A stretch of 64,000 nucleotides of DNA from Devosia submarina (GTDB taxonomy: Bacteria > Pseudomonadota > Alphaproteobacteria > Rhizobiales > Devosiaceae): contig NZ_PYWB01000013.1 in the NCBI RefSeq assembly GCF_003056345.1, positions 28,844-92,843 of the forward strand. The letters run 5' to 3'. The notes under the pieces are model-generated. The model worked only from the letters and a program-made list of their open reading frames with translations. It was not told the DNA's origin and did no database searches. This document shows positions 1 to 7,651 of this stretch, one piece after another. A program made the translations under genes and the position numbers. Position 1 is the first letter of the stretch, and each line of letters starts with the position of its first letter.

Positions 1-138
1 GTGCTTGTGGATGCGCTGGCTCAAGGGGTCGTCAGGATCATACTCGTTCAAGTCGGAGTAATAAACCATCGCCTCAGAGGTGGAGAGGATGAGCTTTACA
101 AAGATATGCTGGCGAGTAGCTGAATTTCTGTTTGGCAT
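1..138 (-). CDS. Partial unknown small protein, cut by the window edge
   Basis: An open frame on the minus strand runs from an ATG at 138 off the left edge, giving at least 46 residues (begins MPNRNSATRQHIFVKLILST). A perfect AAGGAGG ribosome binding site lies about seven bases upstream of the ATG, which is the main reason to believe it. The visible part has no signal peptide or membrane segment and is rich in Asp, Ser and Tyr after residue 20. I do not recognise the family. It is transcribed away from the chemoreceptor genes to its right. Confidence 0.55.
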   Translation of the reverse strand, partial: MPNRNSATRQHIFVKLILSTSEAMVYYSDLNEYDPDDPLSQRIHKH

Positions 139-483
139 AGGTGCCTCCTTTGTTGAGAGGCATCTCATCTAAACCGAAAAACCTTATTCTAGGTTAGCTG
201 GAACATGCCGGTTTACTAATCCCACAGATATTGATTGTAACAAATTGCTCCTATCCGGGTTTGTAATAGTGGTGAGCAGACAGGACGGGAAATGGGACAA
301 TGATTTTAGCCCAGACTCACCAACATGCGGCGCTTAGTGGCAGCAATGCGCCCCTTTTTGGCCACTAACAACGCCTCTTGGATCTCCTGAATGCAGACGG
401 TCCACGCAAGTCGAGGCGATGGCGATTTGGCGTAATTTGCTGTCCCCGGAATGGCAGAGTAAAATGGCGTCTTTTAGGGTAGG
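139..483. other. Gene-free stretch
   Basis: No open frame with a credible start or ribosome binding site was found on either strand. The left part must hold the promoter of the partial gene at 1-138. The base composition is lower in G+C than the backbone. No repeat, RNA gene or transposon end was recognised. Confidence 0.5.
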
Positions 484-2094
484 CTAGAATTGCTCCCAAT
501 CAGCGGCGAGAGCGGTATTACCCGATATCTGCGATACGGATCGAACTGCCGGTGTGGGTTTGGCCAACTTCTGCGACTGCGGTACCGACTGAACGGTCCC
601 GGTCAGTCGGAATACATCTACGATCTGATCGAGTTCAACCGCCTGGCCCTCGGTCTGCTCGATGGCCGCATTGGTTTGTTCCACCAGCGCCGCATTGTGC
701 TGGGTCATCTCGTCCATGGTCCGCACGGCCATGGTCACTTCTTCAAGCGCCTGCGACTGCTCTCTATTGGCCCGGGCAATGGTATCGATCAGCCCGGCGC
801 TTTCCTCGGCGCGGGTCTGTATATCAAGTAGCGTCTCGGCGGCGCGCGCCACCAATTGGGTGCCGTTTCGCACCTCGCCTGCGCTGGCATCAATCAATTG
901 CTTGACGTCGCTCGAGGCCTGGGCCGCGCTCTGTGCAAGCCGCCGCACTTCCACGGCGACCACGGCAAAACCCTTGCCGGCCTCGCCAGCCCGCGCCGCT
1001 TCCACCGACGCGTTGAGGGCCAGGAGGTTGGTCTGGAAGGCGATGTCGTCGATCATGCCGATAATGTTGGAGATCTTGCCCGACGATGTTTCGATGGCGC
1101 TCATGGCCTGGTTGGCCTCGCCCATCACCGCGCCACCTTCGGTTGCGCTGCGTGATAATTGGCGGGCCGTGTCACTGGCGGCTACCGCCCGTTTTGCATT
1201 TTCCACCACCGCCGTGGAAAGCTGTTCAACCGAAGCAGAGGTCTGCTCAATGGCCGCCGCCTGCCGAGTGGTGCGATCGGCCAGATCATTGGCGCCGGAC
1301 AGAATTTCTCCGGTCGCCGTCTTGAGCGAGCGGGAGGTCTGCTGCAATTGCCCGATGATCTCGGTCAGCCGTTCTGCCACCGCATTGGTGTCCTGCTTGA
1401 TCTGGTCGAATTCGGGGTCGAGCGCCTCGGTCACCCGGCTGGTGAGATTGCCCCGGGCCACATCACGGAGCACCGCCCCGGTCGCGGCGACGGCTTTGTC
1501 GATTTTTGCGCGCGCCGCGTCATTCGCCTCTCGGGCATCGGCCGTCAGCTTGTCAAAATAGGCGGTTACGCCAAGCTCGACATCGAGCAGCATGGATTTG
1601 AGCACCGCCACCAACATGTCGGCCATGGCATCCGCATCAGCCAGCACGGCTTCCGCCTTGCGCGGTACGGAACGGCCGAAGCGGCCTTTTTCCGGCTCGA
1701 GCGCTGCCGCCATGGTGTCGTGCACCAGTCCGCGCACCAGTGTTTCCATGATCACGCCATAGCCACCGATATGCCAGCGCGGCTCCAGACCGATCTTGGC
1801 ATGGCGGAGGCCCACCTTGCTGCTGGCCTCCATATAGGCTTGGTCCAGCTGCCCCGTCGCAATGGCTGACCAATGGCCTAGCTGCTTGGACTTGGCCCGA
1901 TCCATCTGTGGCTTGCCATCAAAGAAGCGGGCCACGGCCGGCACCTCGGCGATCTTGGCATAAAACCGGGTCAGGGCCGGTTCGAGATGAGCCTCGATCA
2001 TCGGCTGGGCGCGGGCCACGCTGCCCCGCGCATTTTCATCAAGACCGATAAAGTCGAGACGAGACTGGAGAAGATCGGCGGTATCTGAGGTCAT
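484..2094 (-). CDS. Globin-coupled methyl-accepting chemotaxis protein (soluble)
   Basis: A 536-residue chemoreceptor with no signal peptide and no membrane segment, so it should act in the cytoplasm. Residues about 8-165 form a protoglobin sensor. The stretch LRHAKIGLEPRWHIGGYG (about 96-113) matches the haem-binding F-helix region of HemAT-type sensors, with His98 the likely proximal haem ligand. A HAMP-like linker follows (about 197-255), then a signalling domain (about 265-510) with the hairpin tip FQTNLLALNASVEAARAGE that contacts CheA and CheW. Known HemAT proteins sense oxygen; that ligand here is inferred. Start is the ATG at 2094. A decayed paralogue lies directly upstream on the same strand. 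Confidence 0.9.
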   Translation of the reverse strand: MTSDTADLLQSRLDFIGLDENARGSVARAQPMIEAHLEPALTRFYAKIAEVPAVARFFDGKPQMDRAKSKQLGHWSAIATGQLDQAYMEASSKVGLRHAKIGLEPRWHIGGYGVIMETLVRGLVHDTMAAALEPEKGRFGRSVPRKAEAVLADADAMADMLVAVLKSMLLDVELGVTAYFDKLTADAREANDAARAKIDKAVAATGAVLRDVARGNLTSRVTEALDPEFDQIKQDTNAVAERLTEIIGQLQQTSRSLKTATGEILSGANDLADRTTRQAAAIEQTSASVEQLSTAVVENAKRAVAASDTARQLSRSATEGGAVMGEANQAMSAIETSSGKISNIIGMIDDIAFQTNLLALNASVEAARAGEAGKGFAVVAVEVRRLAQSAAQASSDVKQLIDASAGEVRNGTQLVARAAETLLDIQTRAEESAGLIDTIARANREQSQALEEVTMAVRTMDEMTQHNAALVEQTNAAIEQTEGQAVELDQIVDVFRLTGTVQSVPQSQKLAKPTPAVRSVSQISGNTALAADWEQF

Positions 2095-2180
2095 GGCGAG
2101 GGGCTTCCAGATTGGCTTCTGTGACGTTCTGTGCCCATCGAGATTCGCAAATCTTCATCTGGATCATAGTCACGGAAACC

Positions 2181-2835
2181 TTAGCCATTCGTGGTAAAGG
2201 ATGGGTTATCGCGTGATGTGTGCAGGACCTTTCGCTGGGCCTCACCCAGTCTCCGCCCTCCACCTTGAGCAGGCCGCGGCGCCGCTGGACGCGCCAGCCT
2301 GGGCACCGCCGCAAGCTGCCCGCTCCGGAACACCGCCACGATCCGGTCCAGCTCACTCGGATGGACTTCGGTCTGCTCGATGGCGGCATCGGTCTCTTCC
2401 ACAAGCGCAGCATTGTGCTGGGTCAGCTCATCCATCTGCCGCACTGCAATGGCCTCCTCTTCAAGCGCATCGGACTGGTCGCGATTGGCCGTCGCGATGG
2501 CATCGATCAGCACCGCGCTTTCCTCCGCTCCGGTCAAAATGTCCTGTAGGCGTTCAGCGGCACGATTGACCAATTGTGCTTCACTGCGCAGTTCGCCCGC
2601 TCGCCTCAATCAGCGCCTTGACGTCCGAGGAGGCGCTGGCCGCGCTCTGCGCCAGGCGCCGCACTTCCACCGCAGAGGTCTTGCCGGCGTCAATGGCCCG
2701 ACCGCTTCAACCGGAGCGTTGAGGCCAACAGATTGGTCTGGAAGGCGATGTCGTCGATCATGCCGATGATATTGGAGATCTTGCCCGAAGAGGTCTCGAT
2801 GGCGGTCATGGCCTGGGTGGCGTCAGTGGGGGCAT
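2181..2835 (-). pseudogene. Decayed methyl-accepting chemotaxis protein fragment
   Basis: On the minus strand, 2835 to 2181 can be aligned with the signalling domain of the intact receptor at 484-2094. It holds recognisable pieces of the hairpin tip (KISNIIGMIDDIAFQTNLLA), then VEVRRLAQSAA, then EESAVLIDAIATANRDQSDALEE and TQHNAALVEETDAAIEQTE. The frame is broken several times: small deletions lie where the intact gene has the ALNASVEAARAGEAGKGF coding stretch (about 2680-2730) and near 2600. Sensor, HAMP and the first half of the signalling domain are missing. It is best read as a truncated, frameshifted paralogue; an open frame of 142 codons survives at 2181-2609. Confidence 0.8.
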
Positions 2836-3299
2836 TCACCCCATCAGTTCAGCTGATTGAGCGATAGGTTCTGGCAGTGACCGGAGTAGACGACGACAAA
2901 TGCGGCGGCAGCTAAAAGGCGGCTTTCTCCAATCTCTAGCCGAAACCGGTCAGTCCGCAACCGGCCCCATCCTGGCTTTGCGTTTTCCAGGTTCATACTG
3001 CGTGTTAAGAAAAGTTACGGGTGTATTTTTTTGACCTGCGATTGTACTCGGAAACGAAGCAAACAGGCCCCGCAGCTAGGAAAAGCTAGGATGGACTGGG
3101 ACATGTCCGCACGCCCACGATCCTTGTGCGACATGTCCGTTCGGGATACCAGCACCCTCCCAATTCGCAACTGTATTGAGACAAGCAGCAGGCAAAAAAA
3201 GGCGGCCCCGAAGAGCCGCCAGTCGCATGGAATATTATAAGCCCGATCAATATAGTGCGTAGGTTAGCAAACAGCAAGCGAACGTCGCGTTGCACAGTT
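2836..3299. other. Gene-free stretch holding a minus-strand terminator
   Basis: Between the chemoreceptor pseudogene and the gene at 3300-3743 no credible coding frame was seen. The only clear signal is the terminator at 3194-3220. This gap is the likely left limit of the accessory segment. Confidence 0.5.
3194..3220 (-). terminator. Rho-independent terminator
   Basis: Read on the minus strand, GGCGGC, an eight-base loop and GCCGCC are followed by seven T. It lies about 80 bases after the stop codon of the gene at 3300-3743 and supports that gene being real. Confidence 0.75.
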
Positions 3300-3743
3300 C
3301 TATATTTCTGTTACCTCCGGTTTAGACCTCAGGACCTGTCCTGTATGAGTAACGGGGGTGTTGGCAGTATTGACCCTGGACGTGTCCGCAGGAGGTGCTG
3401 ATGGCTTCTTGGGCAGGCGAGGGAAATAGTGCGGCCATTCATGCTCCGGGCGTGGGCCCAAGCGGGCGACTAACGCCTTCTTGCATTCAGCACGATCCAG
3501 CCGCCAGCGCTTCACCAGGATTGCTGTTGCCAGGCTCACGATGTCCTTGACCTTTATCGCGTCCGGCATTTTGCCGGACAGTGAGTGCTCGGACTTGATC
3601 AAGAAGCTGATCGTCTCTGTCACCGCCAGATCGACCTGCGTCATGGTCGGTGCACCGGCAGCCTTCCGTGCAGCACGCTCCGCCGCTTTCCTCAAGCGGT
3701 CTGCTTCCCGGCGTTTCGATTTCGTGGTGGCAGCATGGGTCAT
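3300..3743 (-). CDS. Unknown protein, basic N-terminus
   Basis: A 147-residue protein I do not recognise. Residues 1-35 are rich in Lys, Arg and Ala (KSKRREADRLRKAAERAARKAAG) and probably form a charged helix. The middle (about 45-105) looks like a small folded helical domain, and the last 35 residues are Pro/Thr-rich and likely disordered. No membrane segment. The ATG at 3743 was chosen; a GTG at 3776 in frame would add 11 residues, and neither has a strong ribosome binding site. A rho-independent terminator follows. It diverges from the Rep-like gene at 4229 across a 485-base gap. Confidence 0.5.
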   Translation of the reverse strand: MTHAATTKSKRREADRLRKAAERAARKAAGAPTMTQVDLAVTETISFLIKSEHSLSGKMPDAIKVKDIVSLATAILVKRWRLDRAECKKALVARLGPRPEHEWPHYFPRLPKKPSAPPADTSRVNTANTPVTHTGQVLRSKPEVTEI

Positions 3744-4228
3744 GGCCAATAGCTGCGATATTGGCTGGCAAGGCACAACACCGCCGACGCATGCCGGCGA
3801 TGGTTAGGACGCACTGCGGCGGAGACGGCCTTTAGGCCCTGGATAGCCTTGCCTTTGGCTGTCATCTCCGGACTGCGACCCAAGGAGCAGTCCACTCTCA
3901 TCAAAACACCAATTCAGAAGGTAGATCGCCAGCTATCACCTTCTGCTGCTTCAGGCCGTCCGATCTGCCTTGTTCTGGCTGACCCGTAATCAACGATCCT
4001 GGCAAGCTGACCAGCCCAGAGAAAACGAGCGCTACCTAGACCAGAAGGTGCCAAAGCTGGCTTGCGCTCACCTCCTCAGGAGTCAGCATATAAGAAGATT
4101 CTAGATTACTATAAGAGCGGACTTTTATCTCGCAAGGACAAAAGCAAATCCCCTTATTGACAATGGGTTAGCCTCGCGCCATCTTGCGAGTTGTGCAGTA
4201 TGTACATCTTGCAAGATTTGAGCCTGTT
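3744..4228. other. Intergenic region upstream of the Rep-like gene
   Basis: No coding frame is supported here. The right third is AT-rich (about 4085-4165) and carries a TTGACA at 4156-4161 and three copies of a short palindromic motif, listed separately. As the gap between divergent genes next to a replication-initiator-like gene, it is a candidate control region or former origin of the accessory element. Confidence 0.45.
4127..4217. promoter_or_regulatory. Three palindromic operator-like repeats
   Basis: The motif ATCT(C/T)GC(A/G)AG occurs at 4127-4136, 4181-4190 and 4206-4215. The last copy extends to a perfect 12-base palindrome, ATCTTGCAAGAT (4206-4217), ending 11 bases before the ATG of the Rep-like gene. 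The placement suggests a site where a regulator, perhaps the encoded protein itself, represses the gene. Confidence 0.5.
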
Positions 4229-5173
4229 ATGACTGAGTTTTACCCTGTTCTTCACCTCCCCGCGAAATTGGTCGCCGGCATGCGTTTTCGCCCTGCGGAG
4301 GGAGAAGACAAGCTTCCCGGGCTAGGCTTCAATGGTGCCGACTTGCGTCTGGTGCTTCTGATATGGTCTGCATTCGGCCAATTGCTGGGCAAGATGACCT
4401 TTGATCAGGAAACTGTTTTCATACCCCAGCGTGTGATCTCCTCGCATTTCGGCCGGGTGCAGCCTGATCGTTTGGAAAAGTCGATCAGGCGCATTGCCTA
4501 CACCGATGTTTGGGATGGCATGGATTGGCACCCTTTGATTGAAAACCGGCACCGCCACCCGGGTGTGCAGACGAACCCGAGGATCATGGTCGGTGACGTT
4601 TGGGGGTTCACCATTCCGGAAAGCCTTCGGGCCGTCTTGATCAGGGAGTTCGGTGCAATGCGGCGCTGGGCGTCGTTCCGGATCGACAGCTCTGACCTGC
4701 AGCAGCTCGAGAGCAAACATTCCATCTCGCTGCTGTGTCGCTACCGTGCATGGATGTCGGGCTATGCCAAGCCTGAAGGAGCCGTCGGCTTCGCAATGCA
4801 TCCGAGCAAGAAAGGTCTGGCTGTCGAGGTGATGTCACAGGATCTGCCACGGCTTGTGTTCGGCCACGATGGGCATCTGGCACCGTCCCAGATCCAGCGC
4901 CTGTTCGTGACAGAGGCAAAGACCAAGCCGCCAATCTGGATGGAGATGCGCAGGATCGGCATCGATCTGCAGGTGGTGCCCCTCACCACGGTTTATAAGG
5001 GGGAGCATGCCTATGACGTCCGCATCGCAGACGTTCAGCAGAAGCGTGTAACAACCGGGCTGGGCAGCTTGGATGCGGCGCTGAAGATGGAGAAGGTGGC
5101 TCCAGCACGCAAGAAGATCACCCACCGCCGCAAGCGGGGGCTAAAATCGGCCGAACCTTCAAATGCCACCTAA
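4229..5173 (+). CDS. Replication-initiator-like protein (Rep_3-like)
   Basis: A 314-residue protein. The stretch WASFRIDSSDLQQLESKHSISLLCRYRAWM (about 149-178) resembles the winged-helix part of Rep_3-type plasmid initiators, in which a (Y/F)xRxxxxxxLxSKYSIRLYELL-like line joins two winged-helix domains; the N-terminal half (LLIWSAFGQLLGKMTF... SIRRIAYTDVWDG) fits the first such domain. The C-terminal 30 residues are Lys/Arg-rich. The assignment rests on motif likeness only. The ATG at 4229 was chosen over an in-frame TTG at 4184 because repeats overlap the longer start. A phage-type DNA-binding protein is the main alternative. Confidence 0.45.
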   Translation: MTEFYPVLHLPAKLVAGMRFRPAEGEDKLPGLGFNGADLRLVLLIWSAFGQLLGKMTFDQETVFIPQRVISSHFGRVQPDRLEKSIRRIAYTDVWDGMDWHPLIENRHRHPGVQTNPRIMVGDVWGFTIPESLRAVLIREFGAMRRWASFRIDSSDLQQLESKHSISLLCRYRAWMSGYAKPEGAVGFAMHPSKKGLAVEVMSQDLPRLVFGHDGHLAPSQIQRLFVTEAKTKPPIWMEMRRIGIDLQVVPLTTVYKGEHAYDVRIADVQQKRVTTGLGSLDAALKMEKVAPARKKITHRRKRGLKSAEPSNAT

Positions 5174-5239
5174 TTCCGTCATTTGATCACAAGGTTTTTG
5201 TGCTCTAACCTCACACCCCAGCGCCAGGAGGCACCTTTC

Positions 5240-5494
5240 ATGATGGGACGCAGTGGAACTCGATCGACGATCGGTGCAATGCATGTCGGCAGCGGCTTGA
5301 TGGCATACGGTGTCGGCCGTGCGATCCAGGACGGCATTGCGCGTGCATCGGCCTTGGCTGCCGAGGATCATGCTCATGAAGTGGGCCAGCGCTATTACCA
5401 GCAGCGGCTTGCCCAGCGCAAAGCCGAGGTGCGGGCGGACGGCAAGGCGGCATTGGCAGAGCTGGTTGCTTTGCGGAAGCGCTTGCACGGCTGA
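5240..5494 (+). CDS. Small unknown protein, charged helix
   Basis: 84 residues. The start is the ATG at 5240, nine bases after a strong AGGAGG. The N-terminal 30 residues are Gly/Ala-rich (GAMHVGSGLMAYGVGRAIQDG), mildly hydrophobic and glycine-zipper-like; residues 40-84 form a charged amphipathic helix (RYYQQRLAQRKAEVRADGKAALAELVALRKRL). It lies 66 bases behind the Rep-like gene in the same direction and is followed by a rho-independent terminator, so the two probably form one transcript. No family recognised. Confidence 0.6.
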   Translation: MMGRSGTRSTIGAMHVGSGLMAYGVGRAIQDGIARASALAAEDHAHEVGQRYYQQRLAQRKAEVRADGKAALAELVALRKRLHG

Positions 5495-5532
5495 CGCCAA
5501 AACGGCCGAATATTTTCACCATCAGTGCAGCT

Positions 5533-5564
5533 GCCGCCAAGACCTTGTTTTTGGCGGCATTTTT
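5533..5564 (+). terminator. Rho-independent terminator
   Basis: GCCGCCAA, a ten-base spacer and TTGGCGGC, then ATTTTT. It lies 39 bases after the stop codon of the 84-residue gene and closes the Rep-like transcription unit. Confidence 0.75.
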
Positions 5565-5594
5565 GCGCCGCAAATAAATCGTCCATTGCCCCTT

Positions 5595-5622
5595 GAAGAT
5601 GTAGCCATTTGGCTACATCTTC
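5595..5622. promoter_or_regulatory. 28-base perfect palindrome, candidate operator
   Basis: Two perfect 12-base arms, GAAGATGTAGCC and GGCTACATCTTC, flank ATTT. There is no T-run, so it is unlikely to be a terminator. It ends 42 bases before the ATG at 5665, where a repressor or activator of that gene would bind. Confidence 0.6.
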
Positions 5623-5664
5623 ACGTCAGATGCAGTGAGCATCGCCCCTAACCGGAGACCTGAA

Positions 5665-6519
5665 ATGACGATCAATCTTCGTGATCTTGCCAACCGCCCT
5701 GCATCTTCCGTCAGCGATGCAGATGTTGCCGCCGCCATTGAAGTCATGCTGGCCGATCCCCGCGTTACAAAGGCCATCCACGTGGGCCGTGAAAACGGTG
5801 CTCCCGACGGCCGCCAGATGATTGATTTCGCCATGGTCGGCTTCGAAGGGGTGCACACGGTCGGGCGTTGCATCTCCGCATTCTACGACGCCTCACGCCT
5901 GCAGCAGATTGCCTTCGACAAAGCCCGAGCTGAAGAAGCAAAGGCCCGCCACAAGCGTGATGCTTTGAATAAGAAGTTGCTGGCCTTGGCTGTTCCGTAT
6001 CCCGGACGCGACGAAGAATTCGACGACTTCGCTGACGGCATTGAAGCCGATCTCACCGGCGTCCCCGGCTCGCTTGTTGACGATAAGCTTGAACGGGCTC
6101 GTCTGTATCTGGCTTATCTCGACAGCAAGAAGATCAAGAAGCCGAAGGCACCACGGTGGACTGGTCCATCGCTGAAGGGCCTCGGTGGTTCGACGAAACA
6201 GAAGCACTGGGCCGCTCAGATCCGGGCCGAAAAGCTCGGCTCGTTCAGCGAAGAGAACCGCAAGTTTTTCGATGAAAACACGGTCCACAGCAGCTTTTGG
6301 ATCGAATATCGCAATCACACCGGAGCGGAGATTTCCGCTCGCATGGACACCGTCTATGCAAAGCTGCAGGCTGCAATTTCCGCCCGGGTGGCTTATGCCA
6401 AAGAACACGCAACGGAGCGTGGCGTGGTCATCACTGGCGAATACAACGATCTCCTGAACGCTGTTTCAGCAGCACAGGCAAAATGGCACCGCCTGCTCGA
6501 TGGCGAAGACAAGTGGTAA
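5665..6519 (+). CDS. Unknown accessory protein, 284 residues
   Basis: I do not recognise the family. The start is the ATG at 5665, six bases after CGGAGA; an in-frame GTG at 5635 is less likely. The protein is soluble, with no membrane segments. Residues about 10-75 look like a small alpha/beta domain, followed by a charged helix (AFDKARAEEAKARHKRDALNKKLL). Around 181-195 is KQKHWAAQIRAEKLG, similar to a short motif I associate with uncharacterised plasmid and phage proteins. It starts a two-gene unit with the HTH gene at 6522 (two bases between stop and ATG) and is preceded by a 28-base palindrome. Confidence 0.6.
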   Translation: MTINLRDLANRPASSVSDADVAAAIEVMLADPRVTKAIHVGRENGAPDGRQMIDFAMVGFEGVHTVGRCISAFYDASRLQQIAFDKARAEEAKARHKRDALNKKLLALAVPYPGRDEEFDDFADGIEADLTGVPGSLVDDKLERARLYLAYLDSKKIKKPKAPRWTGPSLKGLGGSTKQKHWAAQIRAEKLGSFSEENRKFFDENTVHSSFWIEYRNHTGAEISARMDTVYAKLQAAISARVAYAKEHATERGVVITGEYNDLLNAVSAAQAKWHRLLDGEDKW

Positions 6520-6521
6520 TA

Positions 6522-6773
6522 ATGGCTGTTGATCTCACTCACCCTGAACGCCCGTCAACGCCTGCGATGACCGGCGCCGAAATGCAGGCCATCCGCAAAC
6601 GCCTCGGCCTCAGCACTGTTCAGCTAGGGCGGGCCATCGGATACGTCGGGGCGGACAATACGGTCAGTGTCACCGTCCGTCGGTATGAGAGCGATGGCCG
6701 CGATATCCCGCCCTGGATCGCCCGCCTGCTGATCATGTTCGATCGACATGGCGTTCCGGAAGAGTTCAAATGA
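6522..6773 (+). CDS. Small helix-turn-helix (XRE-like) DNA-binding protein
   Basis: 83 residues. Residues about 17-60 (TGAEMQAIRKRLGLSTVQLGRAIGYVGADNTVSVTVRRYESDGRDIPPWIARLL) have the pattern of an XRE/Cro-type helix-turn-helix: a first helix starting with a MQAIRKRLGLST-like line, then a recognition helix after an unusual short insertion (VGADNTVSV). It almost abuts the 284-residue gene and is probably translated with it. A role as repressor at the 28-base palindrome upstream is plausible but inferred. Confidence 0.65.
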   Translation: MAVDLTHPERPSTPAMTGAEMQAIRKRLGLSTVQLGRAIGYVGADNTVSVTVRRYESDGRDIPPWIARLLIMFDRHGVPEEFK

Positions 6774-6776
6774 AAT

Positions 6777-6805
6777 AAGGCCGCCTGGAGTGATCCAGCG
6801 GCCTT
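6777..6805. terminator. Bidirectional rho-independent terminator
   Basis: AAGGCCGCCTGGA and TCCAGCGGCCTTT flank GTGA with one unpaired base. It lies between two converging genes (stops at 6773 and 6832) and has A and T runs suited to both directions. Confidence 0.75.
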
Positions 6806-6831
6806 TCGACTTTCAAGGATTACTTGATAGT

Positions 6832-7350
6832 TCAGACCCGGGCAAAACCCGCCGCCAACCGCTCCGGCCGCGGCCGCCGGCGCCTGCGTTCGATCTCCGG
6901 CTCAGGCTCCTGAGCCACGGCTGCGGCATAGGCTTCGACGCTTTCGCGATCATAAGCCAGCAGCCCCCTGATTGTTCGGTGGCCCTTCATGTGTTGGCGG
7001 AGCTCTTCAGGCTTGGCCTTTGCCACCATCGCCAGCATCTCGGGGCTCATCACTCCCAGCCACTGAACGGCTTGCGGGCTCAGGCCGTCGCTCAGATCTT
7101 CCGATGGCATCTGACCTGCTGCCAGCTGTCCGGCAATTTGCCGGACGTGCTCCAGCCTTTGGTCTGCTGCAGGTGTCACCTGTGCCTGTTCCACGGCCTC
7201 GGCATATTGCTCGACCAGCTCAGATGGATCCGTCGGGCGATATCCAGGCATGCACTTCAAGATGAAGCGGCCCAGATCGACACTCCACGCCAGCACAAAC
7301 ACCGGAATGGCCGCCAGCACCTTTGCCACCATCGCCAAAACTCTTTTCAT
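6832..7350 (-). CDS. Unknown protein with N-terminal membrane segment and TIRGLLA motif
   Basis: 172 residues. The start is the ATG at 7350, behind GGAGGTG; an in-frame ATG further up is poorly placed. Residues about 4-30 (VLAMVAKVLAAIPVFVLAWSV) form one hydrophobic segment, so the protein may sit in the inner membrane. Residues 89-146 contain LSPQAVQWLGVMSP... and GHRTIRGLLAYDRESVEAYAAAVA, which match the protein at 8931-9362 closely. The tail is RRRRRPRPER. The two are paralogues of a family I cannot name. The gene diverges from the one at 7652. Confidence 0.6.
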   Translation of the reverse strand: MKRVLAMVAKVLAAIPVFVLAWSVDLGRFILKCMPGYRPTDPSELVEQYAEAVEQAQVTPAADQRLEHVRQIAGQLAAGQMPSEDLSDGLSPQAVQWLGVMSPEMLAMVAKAKPEELRQHMKGHRTIRGLLAYDRESVEAYAAAVAQEPEPEIERRRRRPRPERLAAGFARV

Positions 7351-7651
7351 CGTCACCTCCATACGCCCACCGCGAGCTTGAAGGTGATCATGGAGGCAGC
7401 GAAAGCATGGAACCATGTCGTAAAACGTGGAATGTTTAACTACTAAGTTGCGTAAACTAGAATTAATCTTGCACGCTTTAACAACGCAAATATCGTGTGC
7501 AGATCGTCTGCAAATCTTCCGGCATCGATCCCCCCGCCAAACCCTAGGGGACTTTTGACATCGGGCATGATCGTCTGTCGATCGTCTGCACGTTATCTTG
7601 CCCAGTCCCTGACTTTATGAGTGTTCCAGGCCTTCGATTATCTTTGGATCA
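7351..7651. other. Divergent intergenic region with iteron-like repeats
   Basis: About 300 bases between diverging genes. The left half (7440-7500) is AT-rich; the right half carries three copies of GATCGTCTG and a 15-base palindrome. It must hold promoters for both neighbours. A TTGACA at about 7557 has no convincing partner at -10. Confidence 0.45.
7498..7588. repeat. Iteron-like repeats GATCGTCTG
   Basis: GATCGTCTG occurs at 7502-7510, 7569-7577 and 7580-7588. The last two start 11 bases apart, one helical turn. The first copy sits inside the palindrome TGCAGATCGTCTGCA (7498-7512). Probably binding sites for a regulator or initiator. Confidence 0.45.

Noticed and set aside
139..483. A transposase remnant near the left edge
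   Set aside because: A minus-strand frame reads LKDAILLCHSGDSKLRQIA and the like, but I could not match it to a family and saw no terminal inverted repeats.
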